DNA of 64,000 nt from Colwellia piezophila ATCC BAA-637 (GTDB taxonomy: Bacteria > Pseudomonadota > Gammaproteobacteria > Enterobacterales > Alteromonadaceae), in the NCBI RefSeq assembly GCF_000378625.1, contig NZ_KB905167.1, positions 246,134 to 310,133 of the forward strand. The letters are read 5' to 3'. The position numbers and the translations under genes are program-made. The notes under the pieces were generated by a model. The model ran no database searches. It was given only the letters and a program-made list of their open reading frames with translations, and had not been told where the DNA came from. Every line of letters begins with the position of its first letter. The first letter of the stretch is position 1. Positions 28,450 to 37,920 of this stretch are shown one piece after another.

Positions 28450-28857
28450 TTAGTTTAACGCGGTATCTGCTTGCGTTTTTTTAGCAAGAAAGTCGCTAAA
28501 ACTTCTCACTTTTACAGAGGGAAATTTATCTTCTCTATGCACTATATTAATGGGCTTAATAGGATGTTCAAATCTCTCTAAGACAATTTTAAGTTGATTG
28601 TCTATAAGCTCATCAGCAACTTGATATGAAATAACTCGAGTAATACTTAAATCTTGTTTTGCAGCATTAATTGCCGCTTGATCTGGTTTTGATTTTCACC
28701 GTTTGGCTTTGTTTGTTAATCAAAAACTGCCAATCGGGATTCAGGCTACCGGCATTGGCAGCGATAAGAGTATGCTGCGCTTACTGTTGACAATCTTGTG
28801 GAATTTCATGTTTCGCTAAATATTCAGGGAAGCAACTAAAACTAAGCTCACATGAGC
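28450..28857 (-). pseudogene. LysR-type regulator remnant
   Basis: On the minus strand about 84 codons up to a stop at 28450-28452 translate to a typical LysR effector-domain C-terminus (ITRVISYQVADELIDNQL, then KVRSFSDFLAKK). Upstream, in another frame and past a stop codon, lie FPEYLAKHEIP and WQFLINKQSQTVKI, also LysR-like. The DNA-binding N-terminus is missing. This is a decayed gene with a frameshift, a stop and a large 5' deletion. Confidence 0.7.
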
Positions 28858-29077
28858 AACTTATTTAGCGAGTATACAAGGCCATTAGGCAATAAATTAA
28901 CTTTATATCCAGCAGGTGAAGGTAAAAAAACTGAATTTAGCCAAACTATTACAGACATCGCCATCTGATGCGCACTTTTACTTTTGCGGCCCGAAAAAAA
29001 TGATAAATGCGTTACTCAGTATTACCCAGCCGCCAAGCACATTCCCACTAGTAATGAAACATTGCATAATCCCTTAG
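28852..29077 (+). pseudogene. Ferredoxin-type oxidoreductase C-terminal remnant
   Basis: An open stretch from 28852 (SNLFSEYTRPLGNKLTLY) ends at a TGA at 28967-28969, and the reading continues in another frame as SPSDAHFYFCGPKKMINALL. The YFCGPKKM motif is the NAD-binding C-terminal signature of ferredoxin-NAD reductase-type proteins, such as vanillate demethylase reductases. No complete domain remains. Together with the LysR relic this suggests a lost catabolic gene cluster. Confidence 0.55.
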
Positions 29078-29186
29078 ATAAGCTATAAAATATATTCAAT
29101 CCTTAAACTAAGTTAAGCGTGTTTAAAGCTTTAGATAAGGAGATTAAAAACTCTTTAGTAGTCATGTAAACAGGGGCAGTTCATCT

Positions 29187-29975
29187 ATGATTAATTATTT
29201 AAAGTTTTGCTTTTTTTCTACCTGCTTATGCCTGTTCACCTCAACGGTGGCCGCTGAAAATGATGATTTAAGTTCCATGGTTATTGTTACAGGTCCTTAT
29301 CCACCAGCTATCAATGAAGAAAATGAGGATAAAGGTTACGTATCTAGACTTATTTCCGATGCTTTTTCGCTAGAAGGTATTAAGGTGACCTTTATCTTTG
29401 TGCCCTGGGCCCGAGGCTTGCGAATGGTAAGGTTGGGTCATGAAGCTTGTATTATGTATTACGGAAAAACACCTGATAGAGTTAAATCTTTTATTTTTAG
29501 TGAACCACTGTTTGAAGAAGAGTGGCTTTTTTTCCATTTAAAAAGTACCCCTGTTAAGTGGCAAAAATTAACTGATTTATCTCGATATATCATAGGGGCA
29601 ACATTGAGCTACACCTATAGCGAAGAATTTCATAAACTGGCTGACGAGAAAGAATTAAGTGTGCACTGGGTTGCCAGAGATAAGCAAAACTGGAAAATGC
29701 TCATGGCAGGTAAAATTGATCTTTTTCCCAGTGTAAAAACTGGTTGGTATCAATTGCGGGAAATTTATAGTGAAGCAGCAATCAAGCAGATCACCACCCA
29801 CCCTAAACCACTAAAAACACAGTTAAACTATTTACTCTGCTCTAGGGAACATCCCAATGCCGAGTACTTCAGAGACAAGTTTAATCAAGGCTTCGCTAAG
29901 TTAAAAAAATTGCGTCCAATCTCGTATTATATTCCTGATAGTAACGGCGAAACGTGGCCAGTTGAAATCAACTAA
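29187..29975 (+). CDS. Periplasmic substrate-binding-like protein (SBP_bac_3 type)
   Basis: A 262-residue protein with a cleavable signal peptide (to about TVAA, residue 23) and a mature part like the amino-acid-type solute-binding proteins: MVIVTGPYPPAINEENEDKG, FVPWARGLRMVRLG and LMAGKIDLFPSVKTGWY. No transporter genes are adjacent. Such orphans in Alteromonadales may serve sensing instead of uptake. The neighbours are a porin and a broken chemoreceptor gene, so a shared ligand-sensing or uptake unit is possible but unproven. Confidence 0.75.
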   Translation: MINYLKFCFFSTCLCLFTSTVAAENDDLSSMVIVTGPYPPAINEENEDKGYVSRLISDAFSLEGIKVTFIFVPWARGLRMVRLGHEACIMYYGKTPDRVKSFIFSEPLFEEEWLFFHLKSTPVKWQKLTDLSRYIIGATLSYTYSEEFHKLADEKELSVHWVARDKQNWKMLMAGKIDLFPSVKTGWYQLREIYSEAAIKQITTHPKPLKTQLNYLLCSREHPNAEYFRDKFNQGFAKLKKLRPISYYIPDSNGETWPVEIN

Positions 29976-30073
29976 ATCATTTAAATCAACTCAATTAATA
30001 AAATAAATAAGCATAAAAACTATAAGTTTTTGTAACTAAAAATCATTTTATTGAAAGTAATTAGGTAGATATT

Positions 30074-31318
30074 ATGAAAAACTTAACAATGTTTTTACTC
30101 GCCTTATGTTTTTCTCAGACATGCTTTTCTGCCGAAAAAGAAAGCCTAAGTAACAGAGTAAAGCAACTTGAAATAGAAATACAGCAACTAAAAAAGGCAG
30201 TAAATACAGCGGATAACAATACTTCAGATAACAATACTGCAGATAGCAAAGCCGCTGAAAAAGAAGATACCGGTATTACTTTAGGCGGAGCTGTGCGTTT
30301 TCAATATGTGTATGAAGATTATAATGATAACAACTCCAGCCGTGGTGGCGACTTCGACTTTGATGTTTTTCGCCTTGATTTAAATGGCGAGATTGGCGGG
30401 GTGATATTATCAGCGCAATATCGTTGGTTTCAATATATGAATGTCATTCATCACGCTTGGGTTGGTTATGACTTTGATGAACAGTGGCAAGGACAAATGG
30501 GCATAACCCGCGTGCCCTTTGGCAATTTAAACTACAACTCTCACAACTATTTTTTTAGTAGTAATTATTATGTCGGCCTAGAAGATGATTATGATGCAGG
30601 CATTAAATTTATAAGAAAAAGTGATCAACATGATTTACGGATTGCCTTCTTCTTCACCGATGAAATGGGCGGCATAGATGGCTATGTTGATAATCGGTCG
30701 GATAGATATTCTTACGATATTGTTGGCGTTCGTGCAATTGACGAGGGCATATATGATCAACCTAACTTAGAAGCGGCTGAGCACAATACCTTAAGTTTAC
30801 GTTATGCCTATCAGTTAGATAATGTTGAGCTAGGCTTTTCTTGGTTATCGGGAGACTTACGAGATGCGACTTCATCAATTGGTACACGAAGCGCTTTTGC
30901 GGTACATACTGATGCGCAATTCAATCGTTGGAATATAAAGTTGCAATATACCGACTACGAATATGATTTCGATGAGTACTCGCCCATGATAGCGGTAGGA
31001 GCTTATAGTTTTTATGACTCCATTCCCAGTGAAGCTAAGCTTTACACGGTTAATGTTGCTTACTTAAAACCGGTAAGTTTTGGTCCAATCACCTCATTAA
31101 ATTTTTATAATAACTATAATTTAATGACTGATAAATCAGGTGACTTTACTAACGACACTATTATGAATGTATTAGGGGTCGCTATTTCAGCGGGGGCACT
31201 TTATACCTATGTCGACTTAGTCAGCGCAAAAAATCAACCTTTCGTTGGCGGTACTATGGCAGGCGATAGTGATGACTGGCAAACAAGATTTAATATCAAC
31301 TTTGGTTATTATTTTTAA
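30074..31318 (+). CDS. Porin-like outer-membrane protein with N-terminal coiled coil
   Basis: A 414-residue protein: signal peptide (to about CFSA), a short coiled coil (LSNRVKQLEIEIQQLKKAV), a linker of NTSDN/NTADS repeats, then a beta barrel opening GITLGGAVRFQYVYEDYND and ending in aromatic FNINFGYYF, as in outer-membrane porins. The trimerising coiled coil before the barrel is like DcaP/OprO-type porins. Substrate unknown. It follows the binding-protein gene by 98 bases on the same strand and may be co-expressed. Confidence 0.8.
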   Translation: MKNLTMFLLALCFSQTCFSAEKESLSNRVKQLEIEIQQLKKAVNTADNNTSDNNTADSKAAEKEDTGITLGGAVRFQYVYEDYNDNNSSRGGDFDFDVFRLDLNGEIGGVILSAQYRWFQYMNVIHHAWVGYDFDEQWQGQMGITRVPFGNLNYNSHNYFFSSNYYVGLEDDYDAGIKFIRKSDQHDLRIAFFFTDEMGGIDGYVDNRSDRYSYDIVGVRAIDEGIYDQPNLEAAEHNTLSLRYAYQLDNVELGFSWLSGDLRDATSSIGTRSAFAVHTDAQFNRWNIKLQYTDYEYDFDEYSPMIAVGAYSFYDSIPSEAKLYTVNVAYLKPVSFGPITSLNFYNNYNLMTDKSGDFTNDTIMNVLGVAISAGALYTYVDLVSAKNQPFVGGTMAGDSDDWQTRFNINFGYYF

Positions 31319-31367
31319 AAGCTTTTTAAGCTATTTTAAAATTGTGTAAAGAAAAAGTATTTACTGT

Positions 31368-32231
31368 ATGAATATTCGAATGAAAATACAATTAAGTGTA
31401 TTGTCTGCCGTCGTTATTCCCGGCATTGTCATTTCAGTTATATTAGCCATGTTTGTTACCGATAAAGCTTATGAACAATTTTATGATGTCTCTGAATGAG
31501 AAATCAGACAAGTCGAAAATGGCATGAAAATATTCTTTCGAGGTATAGAGGATAACGTTCAGTACCTGATAAATAACCCCAAGATCATTTCCGCTAATAA
31601 AGATATTACCAGTTATAAAGCGAATGCCAACAGCGTGTTAATGACCCCCTCACAAAATGGAGGCTTAGAGTCTTCAATATACACTATGTTTGAAAACTTT
31701 GGTGATAGCCATGAAAACCTGGCCTATGTTTATTTTGCTAATAGTGAAGGCGGTTATTTACAATGGCCTGCAGGAAATATTGGCGCTAATTATGATCCTA
31801 GAGAAAGGCCTTTTTACCAGACGGCGATGAAAAATAGCGGTGAAATCACTAAAACGAATGCTTATTATTTTGCTTTAGACGACGCCTCAATTATTAGTAC
31901 AGTTGCTAAGGTTAATGATGAAAATGGCAATGTTATTGAGGTGCAAGGCATGGATGTGGGCTTAAAAGGTTTAACTGAAATTGTCAGGGAAATTAAACTT
32001 GGCGAGCAAGGTTATATCATGCTGTTACAAGAGGATGGCACTATTTTAGTCGATCCCAATAATACTCAAAACACCTTCAGAAATATCAACAGCTTATCCT
32101 GAGATGCTTTTAACGAAATAGCAAAATTACATTCAGGGCAACTCAGTATATTATTAGGCGATGTTGATTATGAAGTTAATATCATCACTTCAGCAGGCAT
32201 TGATAGGGCATGATTCAAACCAGTACCCTAG
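31368..32231 (+). pseudogene. Chemoreceptor (dCache MCP) pseudogene with in-frame TGA codons
   Basis: Reading from ATG 31368 gives an N-terminal membrane helix (MNIRMKIQLSVLSAVVIPGI...) and a dCache sensor domain (YDPRERPFYQTAMKN, LGEQGYIMLLQEDGTILVDP). The frame is broken by TGA at 31497-31499, 32100-32102 and 32211-32213 and by TAG at 32229-32231. The second membrane helix, HAMP and methyl-accepting domains are absent. It can no longer signal; the middle part (31524-32102) is still open and could make a fragment. Confidence 0.8.
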
Positions 32232-32284
32232 CTCTGCTATTTATGCTCAAGGTGAAAGTTAGTTTTTTGAGGGCAGCATTCGCG

Positions 32285-33118
32285 TTAACTTCCGCTAGCT
32301 TGTGCAAGCGTATTTAGCTTTTGCAAGAGTAACCTTAGCAACTCTCCGCCTAATTGATTACTGACTAAACCATCTTTATTACCAATACTGCCTAATTCAA
32401 CATTATGGAAACGTTTAGTGATGACGTTATTATTGTTAATAACGGTTAGGGTCAATTCATCAATAAACACAGCGCTGATTTTTATGCGGGTTTGTGCTTT
32501 ACCTAATAAACGTTTTTTCTGCTTAGCCTTTTTGGACGCTATTATCGCTTGATTGATTTCAATTTTTTGGGGCTCTGGTCTGCTATCTAAGGCTTCTAAG
32601 GCCAAAGTTTCGCTACGTTCAGGGTGTTTTTTCGCATATAACTCAGCGCTCATATGCGGGTATAAGGCGGGATAATCAGTAGCGAGTTTAGTGTTAACTT
32701 CTTTAATCAAAACGTCTAAATTGCTTTGACCACTTTTCATTGTTTCTGACCAAACGCGTAAATTACTAAAACGAATTTCGCTAACATGCACTAAGCTAGT
32801 GGTTCTTTTTTCTATGCTAGGCGAGTCGAACTCGGTGGTTGGCACTTTTGCCAACTGCACTATAATTTTATCAGCGGTCATCAACTGAGGTTGAGTTAAG
32901 CCATCAATATTTGTTAAAGAAAAACCAGTAAAGCTAGTGAGGCCGGTATTACTTGAAAAATCTGTGCTGAGTAGTTGTGATTGTTGGCCACTATAATATT
33001 GACTTTGTAATAGGACCTGACTTTTGAGGTAATCATTTAACGAGCCGTTAGCGAGATACCACAACATGGTACTTAAAAATAATAATAGGGCAAAGGCTAG
33101 TATGGCTAATTTATTCAA
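32285..33118 (-). CDS. Membrane-anchored protein of unknown function
   Basis: A 277-residue protein with one N-terminal membrane helix (LAILAFALLLFLSTMLWYLA) and a periplasmic remainder. Phrases such as TGFSLTNIDGLTQPQLMTAD, KIKISAVFIDELTLTVI and a C-terminal amphipathic segment resemble small AsmA-like or DUF748-type envelope proteins, but I do not recognise a named family. The lysine-rich patch KKAKQKKR (about 195-202) is notable. It is divergent from the RND efflux operon; any link is unknown. Confidence 0.65.
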   Translation of the reverse strand: MNKLAILAFALLLFLSTMLWYLANGSLNDYLKSQVLLQSQYYSGQQSQLLSTDFSSNTGLTSFTGFSLTNIDGLTQPQLMTADKIIVQLAKVPTTEFDSPSIEKRTTSLVHVSEIRFSNLRVWSETMKSGQSNLDVLIKEVNTKLATDYPALYPHMSAELYAKKHPERSETLALEALDSRPEPQKIEINQAIIASKKAKQKKRLLGKAQTRIKISAVFIDELTLTVINNNNVITKRFHNVELGSIGNKDGLVSNQLGGELLRLLLQKLNTLAQASGS

Positions 33119-33287
33119 GGATTTTTCTCTTTTTCGTTGATTTGCGTTAAGTGGCTAATATTTTAAGCTAAGTTGCTGGCCAGGTAAATGTTATTAAATG
33201 GTCTATAGGTTATAGTGCTTGTATATAATTATGCAAAAAAACGTACTTTTTCACCACACCACTCCTATGTTATTAGAGAACCTCTTT

Positions 33288-34433
33288 ATGCCAAATAAGT
33301 CTGAGCCTACCACGACTTCAAACACGTCAGCTTTCACAAGCCGTTTACCCTTATTTATTCTAGTTGCCATTTTGGTGGCCTTAATTACTTATTTACAATG
33401 GCCAGAAGCGGAGCAAGAAAAAAGTAAATACCAGCGTGTAGTGACGGTGAAAATGGTGCCAGTAGTACTTGCTGAATTTATTGAAAGTGTCGAAGCAGTT
33501 GGTACTGCAAGGGCTAATGAGCAAGTAGTGATCACCAGTAAGTATTCTGATCTGATTGAACATATTTACTTTGAAGATGGTCAAAAAGTGAAAAAAGGGG
33601 CGGTATTAGTTAAACTGAATAACCAAGAAGAACTTGCAAAGGTTAATGAACTAAAAGCGAATCTGTCAGAGTCAAAGGCGCATTTAAAGCGTTTAACTGA
33701 ATTATTAGCCAGTCGTGCTACATCAAAATCATTGGTCGAGCAACAAGAAGCGAAAACGAACGCTATTGAAGCGCAGTTAACCAGTGCCCGTGCCAAATTA
33801 AACGACTTGACCATTCGTGCGCCATTTTCTGGTGTATTAGGTTTTCGTGAAGTAAGTAAAGGGGCTTATGTTGACTCGGGTGATATCATTACTAGCTTAG
33901 ATGATCTGAGTATGATCAAAGTAGACTTTTACTTACCAGAGCGTCTATTGACCCATATTCACGTAGGTCAAAAAGTGAGTGCTGCCAATACCGCTTATCG
34001 AAACAAAGAATTTATTGGCGAAATTACCGCTATTGATAGTCGTATTGACTCAAGTACTCGTAGTATCAAAGTGCGCGCAACTATAAACAACAAATCATTG
34101 CAATTATATCCGGGTATGTTGCTTAATATCAGCGTGTTATTACAAGTAGAAAATATACTGCAATTACCTGAAAGCAGTATCATTCCTATTGAGAATAGCC
34201 ATTTCGTTTTCCTTGAAAAGGATGGTAAAGCTGTTCGTAAAGCAATAAAAATTGGTCGCCGTCATCCTGGTGTAGTAGAGGTTATCTCTGGCTTAGTCGA
34301 AGGTGAACAAGTCGTCGTAGAGGGCGCACTTAAGCTTCGCGATGGCTCTGCGCTAAGTATTATTGGTCAAGAAATAGAAGCTGATAAAATTGAAGACAAA
34401 TCAGTTACTGCTGACCATGGGAGCAAAACCTAG
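33288..34433 (+). CDS. RND efflux periplasmic adaptor subunit (MFP)
   Basis: A 381-residue membrane fusion protein: an N-terminal anchor helix (LPLFILVAILVALITYLQW), a split lipoyl/barrel-sandwich domain (YFEDGQKVKKGAVLVKLNN and APFSGVLGFREVSKGAYV), a short helical hairpin, then beta-barrel and membrane-proximal domains. It connects the RND pump to an outer-membrane channel; no TolC gene is nearby. ATG 33288 is chosen for the AGAGAA upstream and the anchor position; in-frame ATG codons at 33231 and 33267 and a TTG at 33219 are alternatives. It overlaps the pump gene start by one base. Confidence 0.88.
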   Translation: MPNKSEPTTTSNTSAFTSRLPLFILVAILVALITYLQWPEAEQEKSKYQRVVTVKMVPVVLAEFIESVEAVGTARANEQVVITSKYSDLIEHIYFEDGQKVKKGAVLVKLNNQEELAKVNELKANLSESKAHLKRLTELLASRATSKSLVEQQEAKTNAIEAQLTSARAKLNDLTIRAPFSGVLGFREVSKGAYVDSGDIITSLDDLSMIKVDFYLPERLLTHIHVGQKVSAANTAYRNKEFIGEITAIDSRIDSSTRSIKVRATINNKSLQLYPGMLLNISVLLQVENILQLPESSIIPIENSHFVFLEKDGKAVRKAIKIGRRHPGVVEVISGLVEGEQVVVEGALKLRDGSALSIIGQEIEADKIEDKSVTADHGSKT

Positions 34434-37400
34434 TGATATTATCTGATTTATCGGTAAAAAGACCCGTTTTTGCTACGGTAATTAACTTACTTATTATTAC
34501 CTTTGGTATTGTCGCTTTTTTGATGCTGCCATTAAGAGAATATCCTGATATTGATCCGCCTATCGTCAATATCAGTACTTCATACCCTGGCGCTTCTGCG
34601 GCCATTGTTGAAACCAAAATAACTCAATTACTTGAAGACCGAATTAGTGGTATAGAGGGGGTTAAAACAATTAACTCTAGTAGTCGTGTTGGTCGCTCAA
34701 GTATTACCATCGAATTTAATTTAGATCGCGATATTGATGCCGCGACCAATGATGTCCGTGACCGAATATCACGGGCATTAAATAACTTACCAGAGCAGGC
34801 TGATCCTCCTGAAGTATCTAAAGCGAATGACGATGAAAACGTTATTGTTTGGTTTGTTTTACAAAGTGAAACCATGAGCACGCTAGAGCTTACTGATTAC
34901 GCAAATCGTTATATTGTTGACCGTTTTGCTGTGGTTGATGGTGTTGCTCGTGTCCAAGTGGGCGGTGGTCGTACTTATGCAATGAAAATACGCCTGAACC
35001 GCATTTCTATGGCAGCCCGTAATGTTACCGTGCAAGATATTGAAAAGACCTTACGCGATGAGAATGTTGAGTTACCTGCCGGGCGAATTGAGTCGATTGA
35101 TAGAGATTTCTCTATTCGGGTAGAGCGTAGTTATTTATCAGCACAAGATTTTGCCAACATGGTTATTACTCACTCTGAAAGTAGCTCAGTGGTGCGCTTA
35201 GGCGATGTTGCTGAAGTGTTTGTCGGTGCACAAGATGATGAAAACATGTTCCGTGGCAACGGTAAAAACATGGTCGGTCTTGGTGTTATCAAACAATCTA
35301 AAGGCAATACCCTTGACGTAGTCAAATCCGCTAGAAAAGAAATGATTAATATCCGCAGTACTTTACCGGTAGGCACTACGATCACCAACAGTTATGACAG
35401 CTCTGTCTTTATTCAAGGCTCTATTGATGAGGTATATAACACTCTAATTATTGCTATGATAATGGTAGTTTTGGTTATCTTTTTATTCCTAGGTAATGTA
35501 CGCGCCACCTTAATTCCTGCTGTAACAGTGCCGGTCGCTTTGATTGGCTCAATGATGGTTTTGTCATGGTTTGGTTTCTCTATTAACTTATTAACGCTAC
35601 TGGCTTTAGTACTCGCCATCGGTTTAGTTGTCGATGATGCCATTGTTGTTCTAGAAAATATTTATCGTCGTATCGAAAATGGTCAAGCACCCTTAATGGC
35701 CGCTTATGAAGGCGGCAGAGAAGTAGCCTTTGCGGTTATTGCCACCACCTTAGTTTTAGTTTCCGTGTTTGTGCCCCTGGTGTTTTTATCGGGCAACATG
35801 GGCCGACTATTTACCGAGTTCGCTATCGCTATCGCCGCGGCTGTAATCTTCTCAAGCCTAACGGCTTTGTCATTAACGCCGATGATGTGCTCAAAAATGT
35901 TGAAGCACAGAGAGCGTAGTTCATCGTTTGGTCAAAAGCTTGATCGCACTTTTGCTCGCTTTGAAGCCGCCTATGGTAGAGCACTGAAAAACAGTATCCA
36001 TCAACCCATGCTTATTGTCTTAGTACTGGCATTATCGTTAGCTGCGGTGTTTTTATTATTTAATAAATTACCTTCTGAATACACCCCTAAAGAAGATCGC
36101 GGTAACTTCTTCTTAATTATGAAAAGTGCGGAAGGCGCGAGTTATGAAAATAATGTTAAAAACATGCATAAAATAGAAGAAAAACTTTTAGGCTACCAAG
36201 AAGCGGGCGAGTTAGACCGCGTTATTGTCCGGGTTCCTGGTTTTGGTGGTACCGGTGGTATTGCTATTGTTGGTTTACCTGACTGGGATAAACGCAGTAT
36301 TGATACCTTCAGTTTTATTAAAAAAATAAATGCTGATGTGCAAAGTGTTACTGATGTGCGCTCTTTTGCCATTATGCGTCGTGGTATCGGTGGCGGTGGG
36401 GCGGGTGATACCCCTATTTCCTTTGTCCTACAAGGTAATACCTTTGCAGAACTCGCCGAGTGGCGTGACATTTTAATTAAAGAAGCGCAAAAAAACCCTA
36501 AGCTGTCGAATATTAATAGCGACTATAAAGAAACCTACCCGCAATTATTAGTTCAAATTGATAGGGAACGTGCTTATGATTTGGGTGTTCCAGTAGGTGA
36601 TATTGCCGAAACGTTAGAAGCGATGTTAGGGCAGCGCCGCGTTACCACCTTTGTTGACCGGGGTGAAGAATACGACGTTATTGTCGAAGGTGATAAAAAA
36701 CAATATCAAAGTCCGACCGATATCGACAACCTGTATGTTCGCTCACGCACGACCAATAAATTAATCCCGTTGGCTAACCTATTAAATATCGCTGAAAATG
36801 CCACTTCATCGAGGCTTAATCGCTATAACCGTTTACGTAGTATCACCATTACCGCGAGCTTAGCTGATGGTTACGCTTTAGGTGATGCACTCGATTTCTT
36901 AGTCGATATCACTAAAAATAAACTGCCTGAGCATGTGCAAGTTGATTACAAAGGTGAGTCGTTATTATTGAAAGAATCAGGCAACTCAATTTTGTTTGTT
37001 TTCTTACTTGCCCTGTTAATTACTTATTTAGTCTTAGCTGCTCAGTTTGAAAGCTTTATTCATCCCTTTGTTATATTACTGACCGTACCACTGGCGCTAG
37101 TAGGTGCGCTCGCTGGGCTTGAACTCATGGGCATGAGTTTAAATATCTACAGCCAAATTGGTATTGTTATGCTCATTGGTTTAGCAGCAAAAAATGGTAT
37201 TTTAATTGTCGAATTTGCTAACCAATTACGTGATAAAGGTGTTGCCTTTGAAGATGCCTTAATTAACGCTTCAAAGCAGCGTTTACGCCCGATTGTGATG
37301 ACAACATTTACCACGGTATTCAGTGCTATTCCATTAGTGCTAGCGGTTGGTCCTGGCGCAGAAAGTCGTATGGTTATTGGTGTAGTTATTTTTGCCGGCG

Positions 37401-37525
37401 TATCCTTAGCCAGTGTTTTTACCTTGTTTATTGTCCCAGGTGCCTATTACTGGTTATGTCGTAATACCGGTTCACCCCAGGCGATTGCCAATGAAATCGA
37501 ACAGGCTGAAAAGCTAAACAACTAG
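34433..37525 (+). CDS. RND-family multidrug efflux pump (HAE-1 type)
   Basis: A 1030-residue inner-membrane pump with 12 membrane helices and two large periplasmic loops, the normal AcrB/MexF size. Signatures: LREYPDIDPPIVNISTSYPG at the N-terminus, GLVVDDAIVVLENI in TM4 with the paired Asp residues of the proton relay, and LIGLAAKNGILIVEFANQLR in TM10-11 with its Lys. Drug efflux by proton antiport is expected; the substrate range cannot be told. It starts with GTG overlapping the adaptor stop and is followed by a terminator. Confidence 0.94.
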   Translation: MILSDLSVKRPVFATVINLLIITFGIVAFLMLPLREYPDIDPPIVNISTSYPGASAAIVETKITQLLEDRISGIEGVKTINSSSRVGRSSITIEFNLDRDIDAATNDVRDRISRALNNLPEQADPPEVSKANDDENVIVWFVLQSETMSTLELTDYANRYIVDRFAVVDGVARVQVGGGRTYAMKIRLNRISMAARNVTVQDIEKTLRDENVELPAGRIESIDRDFSIRVERSYLSAQDFANMVITHSESSSVVRLGDVAEVFVGAQDDENMFRGNGKNMVGLGVIKQSKGNTLDVVKSARKEMINIRSTLPVGTTITNSYDSSVFIQGSIDEVYNTLIIAMIMVVLVIFLFLGNVRATLIPAVTVPVALIGSMMVLSWFGFSINLLTLLALVLAIGLVVDDAIVVLENIYRRIENGQAPLMAAYEGGREVAFAVIATTLVLVSVFVPLVFLSGNMGRLFTEFAIAIAAAVIFSSLTALSLTPMMCSKMLKHRERSSSFGQKLDRTFARFEAAYGRALKNSIHQPMLIVLVLALSLAAVFLLFNKLPSEYTPKEDRGNFFLIMKSAEGASYENNVKNMHKIEEKLLGYQEAGELDRVIVRVPGFGGTGGIAIVGLPDWDKRSIDTFSFIKKINADVQSVTDVRSFAIMRRGIGGGGAGDTPISFVLQGNTFAELAEWRDILIKEAQKNPKLSNINSDYKETYPQLLVQIDRERAYDLGVPVGDIAETLEAMLGQRRVTTFVDRGEEYDVIVEGDKKQYQSPTDIDNLYVRSRTTNKLIPLANLLNIAENATSSRLNRYNRLRSITITASLADGYALGDALDFLVDITKNKLPEHVQVDYKGESLLLKESGNSILFVFLLALLITYLVLAAQFESFIHPFVILLTVPLALVGALAGLELMGMSLNIYSQIGIVMLIGLAAKNGILIVEFANQLRDKGVAFEDALINASKQRLRPIVMTTFTTVFSAIPLVLAVGPGAESRMVIGVVIFAGVSLASVFTLFIVPGAYYWLCRNTGSPQAIANEIEQAEKLNN

Positions 37526-37550
37526 TCATAAACTGCTAACCCGTATTGTA

Positions 37551-37587
37551 AAAACCCTAGCAGACGAGAGTCGCTAGGTTTTTTTTT
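37551..37587 (+). terminator. Terminator of the RND operon
   Basis: CCTAGC (37556-37561) and GCTAGG (37573-37578) form the outer stem, with GAC-gaga-GTC inside, followed by a run of nine T. Confidence 0.92.
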
Positions 37588-37920
37588 GTCATATAAGTAC
37601 ATTCAATCGGCAATGTTAAAGACTATTTTGTGTCTATTGCAGGCATTAGACTGAATTCACCCACCTGTTATTAGCTTTACTCAAATCAAAGAGAAGTAGA
37701 AATTCAACGTTGACAATAGTGCCATCCATAATTGGCAGTAGTAGGGTTACTATCAATCCGACATTAAATTTCTGGACACTTAGCTTGGTATTAAAATAAT
37801 TTTTGTTATTCCTTTTCTAATTGAAGTAAGTTAAATTAAGATAAATGCATGTAAACAAGGACGAATTACATCAATACCACCTCAACACTTATCAACTCCC
37901 TTGGTAGCTTGACCAGAGAT
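37588..37920. other. Intergenic region before the GAF-GGDEF gene
   Basis: No gene or clear promoter is seen in this stretch. An open frame continues upstream of the first ATG of the cyclase gene as far as a TAA at 37852, with AAGGA at 37857-37861, so the true start of that gene may lie inside this region. Confidence 0.4.
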
